Shown here piece after piece: positions 6,020 to 10,659 of a stretch of 10,659 bases of DNA. A program made the position numbers and the translations under genes. The first letter of the stretch is position 1. Every line of letters begins with the position of its first letter. The notes beneath the pieces were generated by a model. The model had not been told where the DNA came from, made no database searches, and was given only the letters and a program-made list of their open reading frames with translations. The DNA comes from Bdellovibrionales bacterium. GTDB lineage: Bacteria; Bdellovibrionota; JAFGOL01. The stretch spans positions 1-10,659 of the forward strand of contig JAKIZQ010000024.1 of assembly GCA_022707945.1 (NCBI GenBank), written 5' to 3'.

Positions 6020-6643
6020 TTATGGCGCAGTGTTCCATACTAGTTTTTGATCGATGCTTTTAAAGTTTTTTATTAAACAATAGGCACCAGTTTTTACCTT
6101 GCCATTACTAGAGGCTGTTCTGTCCTTGTCGTAGATAAGCCAAAAATGTTTTAGTACACCATTGCTTGTTACAAGGAGTATGTTTTTGTCGTTCTTGTGC
6201 TTGTTGGAAATATCATCCACTAGATCTTTTATGTTTTTAATTAGTTCTTCTTGTGAACCAGACCAGTTACCTTTTTCTTTTGCTGGCCATTCTGCATTAT
6301 CTTCCCACGCTTTTACAGCCTCTTTGCCATACAACTCTATTGTTTTGTCTGTATCAAGACCAGCCCAAGCTCCATAATCAAGTTCATTTAGTCTTTCATC
6401 TATTGTGGGAGCTGTTTTTATTCCACATATTTTACTTATAATGCTTGCGTATTCTTTTGTTCTTTTTAATGGGCCACAATATACAGCGTCTGGTATTAGC
6501 TTGTTAACTATCAAATGTTCAGCAAGTTTTTCTGCCTGTTCTTTTCCTGTTATAGTTAAAGGGATATCATTCTTTGAACCACACCAATAAGGTTTTTCGT
6601 CTTGTTCAAAAGTGTTCCCGTGACGAGCCAATATTATATTCAA
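6020..6643 (-). CDS. Histidine phosphatase superfamily protein with a variant second catalytic motif
   Basis: Members hydrolyse or transfer phosphate through a phosphohistidine. The protein (207 residues) has the nucleophile motif ARHGNT (H8), the phosphate-pocket motif CGPLKRT (R61) and the acid motif ERLNELDYGAWAG (E87). The C-terminal motif reads VTSNG (N161) where the family normally has a His in [ST]HG. Activity may be altered, or another residue may substitute. The start codon is TTG, overlapping the TGA stop of the cytidylyltransferase by four bases (TTGA). AAGGTG lies seven bases upstream, and the frame begins right at the conserved N-terminal strand, supporting that start. The tight coupling to a KdsB-like gene suggests a role in making or recycling an activated sugar; the substrate cannot be named. 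Confidence 0.85.
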   Translation of the reverse strand: MNIILARHGNTFEQDEKPYWCGSKNDIPLTITGKEQAEKLAEHLIVNKLIPDAVYCGPLKRTKEYASIISKICGIKTAPTIDERLNELDYGAWAGLDTDKTIELYGKEAVKAWEDNAEWPAKEKGNWSGSQEELIKNIKDLVDDISNKHKNDKNILLVTSNGVLKHFWLIYDKDRTASSNGKVKTGAYCLIKNFKSIDQKLVWNTAP

Positions 6644-7389
6644 ACTAATTCACCTTCTTTTTTTATTATCTCTTCAACTATGTCTATATCCTCTGGTCTA
6701 TCTACTGCCCAGTGGGTCCTTCCTTTATAATCTACAACAACCATTCTAATCTTCATCCCGTTCTCTAAGGCCCTTAATTGTTCTAATTTTTCTATTTCCT
6801 CTAATGGTGTTGATTTAAAACCAACATACTGTTTTAGTGCATTTAGCTTATACCCATATATGCCTATGTGCCTGTAGAGTCCTTGAACAGTTTCTTGATC
6901 GTCCCTGTTAAAAGGTATCTTTGCCCTAGAAAAATATAATGCATCTTTTTTTAGGTCGAACACCACCAGTGTACCAGCAGTTTTAGAACTTTTTGTTAAC
7001 CGAACAGCAGGACTTGCTATTTGTACGTTATTATCTTTTTTTAATTCATTTATAACTTCTTCTATTATCCATGGAGGAGTAAGAACTGCATCCCCCTGAA
7101 GATTTATTACGATATCGGGTCTTATCTTAAGATTTTCAACAGCTTCCATGCACCTGAAAGAACCATTCGGACACTCAGGTTTTGTCATTACTGCTTTTGC
7201 CCCAAAACTTTCTAAATGCTCTAAGATTCTTTTATCGTCTGTGGCTATATAAACTTCATCTACATTTTTTGCTGCTTTTGCTATTTTCCAGACCCTGTTC
7301 AACAAGCTCGTGCCACTTATTTGTGCCATTGGTTTTCCGGGAAACCTTGTAGAGCCATATCTTGCAGGTATTATAACGACACTTTGCAT
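6640..7389 (-). CDS. kdsB: KdsB-family cytidylyltransferase (CMP-Kdo synthetase-like)
   Basis: Family members couple CTP to a 3-deoxy-octulosonate-type sugar to make CMP-sugar for LPS or capsule assembly. The 249 residues match the family. Conserved features are IPARYGSTRFPGKP (7-20), NLQGD with metal-ligand D100, YFSRAKIPF (152-160), LYRHIGIYGY (171-180), the PLEEIEKLEQLRALENG stretch (195-211) and VDRPED with the second metal-ligand Asp (D230). Two motifs deviate: the usual SGT[DE]R is NGSFR (75-79), and QGDEP is QGDAV (A101). The sugar may therefore be a Kdo relative, such as the 8-amino form known in Shewanella, rather than Kdo. ATG has AAAGG seven bases upstream. The gene is divergent from the DUF177 gene and overlaps the phosphatase gene. 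Confidence 0.82.
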   Translation of the reverse strand: MQSVVIIPARYGSTRFPGKPMAQISGTSLLNRVWKIAKAAKNVDEVYIATDDKRILEHLESFGAKAVMTKPECPNGSFRCMEAVENLKIRPDIVINLQGDAVLTPPWIIEEVINELKKDNNVQIASPAVRLTKSSKTAGTLVVFDLKKDALYFSRAKIPFNRDDQETVQGLYRHIGIYGYKLNALKQYVGFKSTPLEEIEKLEQLRALENGMKIRMVVVDYKGRTHWAVDRPEDIDIVEEIIKKEGELV

Positions 7390-7405
7390 AATAAGACCTT
7401 TCTAA

Positions 7406-7440
7406 ATTATATTGACACTTAAGTCATTAAAAAATACCTT
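7406..7440. promoter_or_regulatory. Back-to-back divergent promoters between kdsB and the DUF177-rpmF-fab operon
   Basis: Plus strand: a perfect TTGACA (7412-7417), 17 bases, then TACCTT (7435-7440). The -10 is weak. Transcription would start at about 7447-7448, on the ATG of the DUF177 gene. Minus strand: a perfect TATAAT (7411-7406) directly abuts the plus-strand -35, but there is no good -35 for it. The shared segment contains ACTTAAGT (7417-7424), a perfect 8-base palindrome inside a longer imperfect one (TGACACTTAAGTCA), a possible operator. Initiation in one direction would physically block the other. Confidence 0.45.
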
Positions 7441-7447
7441 TAAAACC

Positions 7448-7984
7448 ATGTTTTTTACAGTTTCAAATCTTAAACCCGGACAACGCCTTGAAGCTAGCGG
7501 AAAGCTCCACGAGCAAGCTTGGCTTAGACAGGCTTTTGAAACGATGGACCTTAAGTTAAAGGATTTTAATTTTGAAATTAGTGTAGAAAAGAAAGGCGAC
7601 TTTGTTGAGGTAGAAGGTTCTTTTAACGGTGCTGCAGATATCCCCTGTGTGAGGTGTCTGGATCTTTTTGAAGTTCCTTTTAAGCAAAGATTTAGATTGT
7701 TCCTTTATAGTGAAGATGGCACTTATGCTGGTGATGGTGGAGAGCATGAGCTTAAGGATACAGATATGGAATTTGGTTTCTTTCATGGGGACAAGATAGA
7801 TGTGGCAGAAATACTAAGGGAACAACTTATACTGGTTTTGCCCGACTACCCTGTGTGTAAAGCTGACTGTGGTGGCATTTGCAACTGCGAAAATAAGGAA
7901 AATCCAAATAAATCATGCCCTTGTGGACAAAATGACAGAAAAAACCCTTTTGGCGAACTTAAAAACTTGAAGTTAAAGAAATAG
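7448..7984 (+). CDS. yceD: DUF177 / YceD-family protein (23S rRNA accumulation type)
   Basis: The family is found upstream of rpmF in most bacteria and is linked to 23S rRNA or large-subunit accumulation; its exact mechanism is unclear. The 178-residue protein starts MFFTVSNLKPGQRLEASG. It has the conserved first cysteine pair in IPCVRCLDLFEVPF and a C-terminal metal-site-like cluster CKADCGGICNCENKE followed by CPCGQ, ending in NPFGELKNLKLKK, which corresponds to the usual DPRF..L tail. An in-frame TTG at 7412 would add 12 residues, but that TTG is the first half of a TTGACA promoter box and lies outside the conserved region. No SD precedes either start, so the ATG at 7448 may be translated from a leaderless mRNA. 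It heads the rpmF-fab cluster. Confidence 0.85.
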   Translation: MFFTVSNLKPGQRLEASGKLHEQAWLRQAFETMDLKLKDFNFEISVEKKGDFVEVEGSFNGAADIPCVRCLDLFEVPFKQRFRLFLYSEDGTYAGDGGEHELKDTDMEFGFFHGDKIDVAEILREQLILVLPDYPVCKADCGGICNCENKENPNKSCPCGQNDRKNPFGELKNLKLKK

Positions 7985-8032
7985 CATTGTATTAGCAAAT
8001 GATATTAGTAAGTAACATGGAGGAATCAGAAC

Positions 8033-8218
8033 GTGCCAGTACCAAAGAAGAAAACATCTAAATCAAAAAGGGATATGAGAAGATCTCACCACGCCCTTAC
8101 AAAAACAAGGAGCATAATCTGCTCACAATGCGGAGAAAGAAAACTTCTCCATCAGGCTTGCCCAAGCTGTGGAACCTACAAAGGAAGAAAACTCACCACA
8201 GAGAAAGAGGAGGAATAG
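8033..8218 (+). CDS. rpmF: Ribosomal protein bL32 (zinc-binding type)
   Basis: Small 50S subunit protein of 61 residues. MPVPKKKTSKSKRDMRRSHH is the classic L32 N-terminus, followed by a four-cysteine zinc site (C30, C33, C43, C46). The start codon is GTG, with GGAGG (8019-8023) nine bases ahead. This start gives the invariant '[M]PVPK' beginning once the initiator Met is removed. It ends five bases before the fabD start; its last codons supply the fabD SD. Confidence 0.97.
   Translation: MPVPKKKTSKSKRDMRRSHHALTKTRSIICSQCGERKLLHQACPSCGTYKGRKLTTEKEEE
8208..8213 (+). promoter_or_regulatory. Ribosome binding site fixing the TTG start of fabD
   Basis: AGGAGG inside the end of rpmF lies ten bases before the TTG at 8224. 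It supports that codon as the start, rather than the ATG far upstream inside rpmF. Confidence 0.7.
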
Positions 8219-8223
8219 CCACT

Positions 8224-9141
8224 TTGAGTACAGCTCTACTATTTCCGGGACAAGGCTCCCAATACATTGGCATGGGTACTAAGTGGATACAAAAGTATCC
8301 TTATGCAAAAGAACTCTTTGATAGAGCAGATACAGCACTGGGCTTTTCTTTAAGTAAACTTTGTTTTGAAGGGCCAGATACGGAACTTGTTAAAACAGAG
8401 TTCACTCAACCAGCAATACTTACAACAAGCGTTGCGATGTTTGAGATTTTACGACGTGAAAAGAACATAAACTTTTCTTATGTTGCAGGGCATAGCCTTG
8501 GCGAATATTCTGCATTGGTTTGTGCCGGTGCCTTGAATTTTGAGGACGCAGTAAGAACAGTTAATCTTAGAGGAAGACTTATGCAAAAGGCCGTACCTGT
8601 TGGTATGGGTAAAATGGCCGCAGTTGTTAGAGCAGACGAAAATGTTCTTCTCTCAGAGATAAAGAAAATAGATCCTAATGCGCAAAAACTTTCTGCTGCA
8701 AATTATAATTCTGATGAACAGATAGTTGTTTCTGGATCTGCAGAAGCCATTGATTCATTGCTTGCTTCTTTAAAGGAATTAAAAATAAAAGCTATTCCAC
8801 TGAACGTTAGTGCCCCTTTCCACTCACCGTTGATGACAACGATAGTTCCAGAATTTGAAACTGCATTGAACAAACTGCAAATAAATCAGTTAAAGACTCC
8901 GTATGTTGCGAATATAGACGCTAAAATTTATTCCGACAGTTCTGTCATAGTTAAGAATTTGGCAAAACAGATACCTGGCTCTGTAATGTGGAAGCAAACC
9001 ATATCTACACTTAAAGATGCAGGTGTTGCAAAGGCTGTAGAGGTTGGTCCTGGTAAAGTGCTTGGTGGTCTTTGTGCTAAAATGCAAAAAAGTTTTGAAT
9101 GTTTGTCTTTAGATACACTTGAAGACCTTGGGTCTTTATAA
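8224..9141 (+). CDS. fabD: Malonyl-CoA:ACP transacylase
   Basis: Moves the malonyl group from malonyl-CoA to acyl carrier protein, the entry step of type II fatty acid elongation in the cytoplasm. The 305-residue length is normal (E. coli FabD is 309). It shows GQGSQ near the N-terminus (9-13), the nucleophile Ser91 in GHSLGEYSAL, Arg116 that binds the malonyl carboxylate (NLRGRLMQ) and the catalytic His200 in APFHSPLM. The start is TTG at 8224, five bases after rpmF, giving MSTALLFPGQGSQ, exactly the family N-terminus. The reading frame remains open back into rpmF, but that part encodes no recognisable sequence. plsX and fabH, often present between rpmF and fabD, are absent here. Confidence 0.95.
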   Translation: MSTALLFPGQGSQYIGMGTKWIQKYPYAKELFDRADTALGFSLSKLCFEGPDTELVKTEFTQPAILTTSVAMFEILRREKNINFSYVAGHSLGEYSALVCAGALNFEDAVRTVNLRGRLMQKAVPVGMGKMAAVVRADENVLLSEIKKIDPNAQKLSAANYNSDEQIVVSGSAEAIDSLLASLKELKIKAIPLNVSAPFHSPLMTTIVPEFETALNKLQINQLKTPYVANIDAKIYSDSSVIVKNLAKQIPGSVMWKQTISTLKDAGVAKAVEVGPGKVLGGLCAKMQKSFECLSLDTLEDLGSL

Positions 9142-9156
9142 TAACTGGGAGGAGAA

Positions 9157-9903
9157 ATGGATCTTGGCTTGAAAGGTAAAACAGCGTTGGTTACAGGAAG
9201 TGCAAGAGGTATTGGTGCTTCTATTGCAGCATCTCTTGCAAAAGAGGGTGTTAATATAATCATTACCGATATAAACGACAACAACGCTGGAAATATAACA
9301 GCAGAAATACAAAAGTATGGTGTAAAGTGTTGGTTCTATACAATGAACGTTGCTGATTCTAATTCTGTTAGCGAATGTATTAAGAAAATACAAGAAGCAG
9401 GTATTGGAATAGATATATTGGTTAACAACGCCGGAGTAACAAGAGACAATCTTTTAATAAGATTAAAAGAAGAAGATTGGGACATGGTTCTTAATGTTAA
9501 TTTAAAAGGTGCTTTTAATTGTACAAAAGCAGTTGCTCCAATAATGATGAAGAGTCGTTGGGGAAGAATTATAAACATAACATCTATAGTCGGTGTTATG
9601 GGTAACAAAGGTCAGGCCAACTATTCTGCTTCAAAAGCAGGGATGATAGGTCTTACAAAATCTTGTGCACACGAGCTTGCATCTAGGAACATAACAGTTA
9701 ATGCGATAGCTCCGGGCTTTATAGTTTCTGATATGACTAATGCTTTAAGCGAAGAAGTACAAAAAGATTTTATGTCTAAAATACCACTAGGTCGTTTTGG
9801 TGGAGTAGAAGAAATAGCAAATACCGTTACATTCCTTGCATCAGACAAAGCCGCGTACATGACGGGGCAGGTACTTGGGGTGAACGGCGGTATGTATATG
9901 TAG
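9157..9903 (+). CDS. fabG: 3-oxoacyl-[acyl-carrier-protein] reductase
   Basis: NADPH-dependent reduction of 3-ketoacyl-ACP to 3-hydroxyacyl-ACP in fatty acid elongation. It is a 248-residue classical short-chain dehydrogenase with the cofactor motif TGSARGIG (13-20), NNAG (90-93) and the catalytic tetrad N115, S143, Y156 and K160 (YSASK). It ends in VTFLASDKAAYMTGQVLGVNGGMYM, the FabG signature C-terminus. GGGAGGAG precedes the ATG with a short spacer, 15 bases after fabD. The position between fabD and acpP makes FabG much more likely than another short-chain reductase. Confidence 0.95.
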   Translation: MDLGLKGKTALVTGSARGIGASIAASLAKEGVNIIITDINDNNAGNITAEIQKYGVKCWFYTMNVADSNSVSECIKKIQEAGIGIDILVNNAGVTRDNLLIRLKEEDWDMVLNVNLKGAFNCTKAVAPIMMKSRWGRIINITSIVGVMGNKGQANYSASKAGMIGLTKSCAHELASRNITVNAIAPGFIVSDMTNALSEEVQKDFMSKIPLGRFGGVEEIANTVTFLASDKAAYMTGQVLGVNGGMYM

Positions 9904-9939
9904 GAAATTTTATATAAGAAAAGAAGGAGGATTAAAAAG

Positions 9940-10176
9940 ATGGCATCATTAGAAGACAGATTAAAAGGTATTATCGTAGATCAGCTAGGTGTTGAGGCTG
10001 AAAAGGTTACAGCTAATGCTTCGTTCATAAGCGACCTTGGCGCAGATTCTTTGGACATAGTTGAACTTGTTATGGCTATGGAAGAAGAATTCGACCTAGA
10101 GATCCCAGATGAAGACGCTGAAAAGATAAAAACAGTAGGCGATGCTTTGAATTATCTTAATTCAAAGAAAGGTTGA
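9940..10176 (+). CDS. acpP: Acyl carrier protein
   Basis: Carries growing acyl chains on a 4'-phosphopantetheine arm. The 78-residue acidic protein has the invariant attachment site Ser37 in LGADSLDIVELVMAMEE, and the expected helix II and III acidic sequence (EEFDLEIPDEDAEKIKTVGDA). A strong AAGGAGG (9924-9930) lies nine bases before the ATG, consistent with the high expression of this protein. A hairpin follows the gene (see 10212-10245). Confidence 0.97.
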   Translation: MASLEDRLKGIIVDQLGVEAEKVTANASFISDLGADSLDIVELVMAMEEEFDLEIPDEDAEKIKTVGDALNYLNSKKG

Positions 10177-10211
10177 TCATTGTAAAAATGTTTTGAATAA
10201 GAAGCTTTAGG

Positions 10212-10245
10212 GCCCAACGCTTTTATGGTGTTGGGCTCGGTTTCT
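10212..10245 (+). terminator. Hairpin between acpP and fabF, possible partial terminator
   Basis: GCCCAACGC (10212-10220) pairs with GTGTTGGGC (10228-10236) through nine base pairs, including one G-T wobble, around a seven-base loop. It is followed by TCGGTTTCTT, a short interrupted T-tract. The stem is strong but the T-tract is weak, so some transcripts should read through into fabF. This would give more acpP than fabF mRNA. It could also protect the 3' end of the acpP message. Confidence 0.6.
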
Positions 10246-10295
10246 TAAATGGGGCTAGAGAATTGTATTAAAAAACCAAAGGAGACTTTAATATC

Positions 10296-10659
10296 ATGGG
10301 TACAAGAAGAGTAGTGATAACAGGTATGGGCGTTGTAACTCCGTATGGTACAGATATGAATAATTTTTGGAACTCACTTGTGGAAGGAAAATCCGCAATA
10401 TCAAATATAAGTAAATTCAATACAGAACAGTATGCAGTAAAAATAGCCGGAGAGGTAAAAAATCTCCCAATTGAACAATACATAGATGCAAAGGAACAAA
10501 AAAGAATGGATGCATTTATTCACTATGGAATAATTGCAGCAGAACTTGCATTAAAGGATGCTGGTATTACATTCACAGACCAAATGAAAGAAAGGACCGG
10601 GGTATTTGCGGCGAGTGGTATCGGTGGACTTATAACAATACAAGAGAATAATCAAAAAC
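10296..10659 (+). CDS. fabF: 3-oxoacyl-[acyl-carrier-protein] synthase II, N-terminal fragment (partial)
   Basis: Condenses malonyl-ACP with acyl-ACP to extend the fatty acid chain. The first 121 residues are in the window. The start MGTRRVVITGMGVVTPYGTD is the classic FabF N-terminus, followed by the FWNSLVEGKSAI segment, a KRMDAFIHYGIIAAELALKDAGI helix region and GVFAASGIGGL (typically GV.VGSGIGGL). The catalytic Cys-His-His residues lie past the right edge. AAAGGAG (10278-10284) precedes the ATG by 11 bases. The gene follows acpP in the usual order, separated by 119 bases that hold the hairpin at 10212-10236. FabB is less likely, given the acpP-fabF neighbourhood. Confidence 0.93.
   Translation, partial: MGTRRVVITGMGVVTPYGTDMNNFWNSLVEGKSAISNISKFNTEQYAVKIAGEVKNLPIEQYIDAKEQKRMDAFIHYGIIAAELALKDAGITFTDQMKERTGVFAASGIGGLITIQENNQK

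Noticed and set aside
1..10659. Long reading frames on the strand opposite each gene (for example in the prfA, fabG and carboxyltransferase regions).
   Set aside because: They are rich in Ser, Phe and Leu, lack SD sites, and are fully covered by conserved genes in another frame.
1..10659. CRISPR arrays, insertion sequences, tRNAs, attachment sites and riboswitches.
   Set aside because: I saw no repeat-spacer pattern, no terminal inverted repeats with a transposase, no cloverleaf sequence and no leader long enough for a known riboswitch; all gaps between genes are under 200 bases.

Overview
This window reads as ordinary chromosome from an AT-rich bacterium. It has frequent ATA isoleucine and AGA/AGG arginine codons and consistent Shine-Dalgarno (SD) sites. 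There is no sign of phage, transposon, integron, CRISPR or tRNA. A KdsB-family CMP-sugar synthetase, if it really makes CMP-Kdo, points to a Gram-negative (diderm) cell with LPS-type glycans. The combination would suit an anaerobic or host-associated diderm lineage, Elusimicrobiota-like for example, but I cannot assign a phylum from sequence alone.

Layout. (1) Minus strand, 1-1418: a translation operon rpmE-prfA-prmC, with prmC cut by the window edge. (2) Plus strand, 1600-5437: a biotin-dependent acyl-CoA carboxylase operon of three subunits (carboxyltransferase, biotin carboxylase, biotin carrier), followed by a small NifU/NfuA-type Fe-S scaffold gene and a strong hairpin terminator. That terminator also faces the next, convergent gene. 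(3) Minus strand, 5497-7389: an exported orphan protein, then a two-gene unit in which a KdsB-like cytidylyltransferase overlaps a histidine-phosphatase-family protein by 4 bases. (4) Plus strand, 7448 to the end: a yceD/DUF177-rpmF-fabD-fabG-acpP-fabF cluster for type II fatty acid synthesis, with fabF cut by the window edge.

How the genes work together. The carboxylase would make malonyl-CoA or methylmalonyl-CoA. FabD loads malonyl units onto AcpP, FabF condenses them and FabG reduces the product. The carboxyltransferase has isoleucine where propionyl-specific enzymes have aspartate, so it may accept acetyl-CoA and feed the fab genes directly.

What stands out. The biotin carboxylase keeps its catalytic residues but has lost the normal glycine-rich ATP loop and one ATP-site histidine. 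The histidine phosphatase has Asn in place of its second catalytic His. Its partner cytidylyltransferase has two altered sugar/nucleotide motifs, which suggests a non-standard sugar-activation pair. The fab cluster lacks plsX and fabH between rpmF and fabD. A hairpin with a weak T-tract lies between acpP and fabF. I found no entirely new multi-gene system; the variant carboxylase and the variant cytidylyltransferase/phosphatase pair are the best candidates for unexpected biochemistry.
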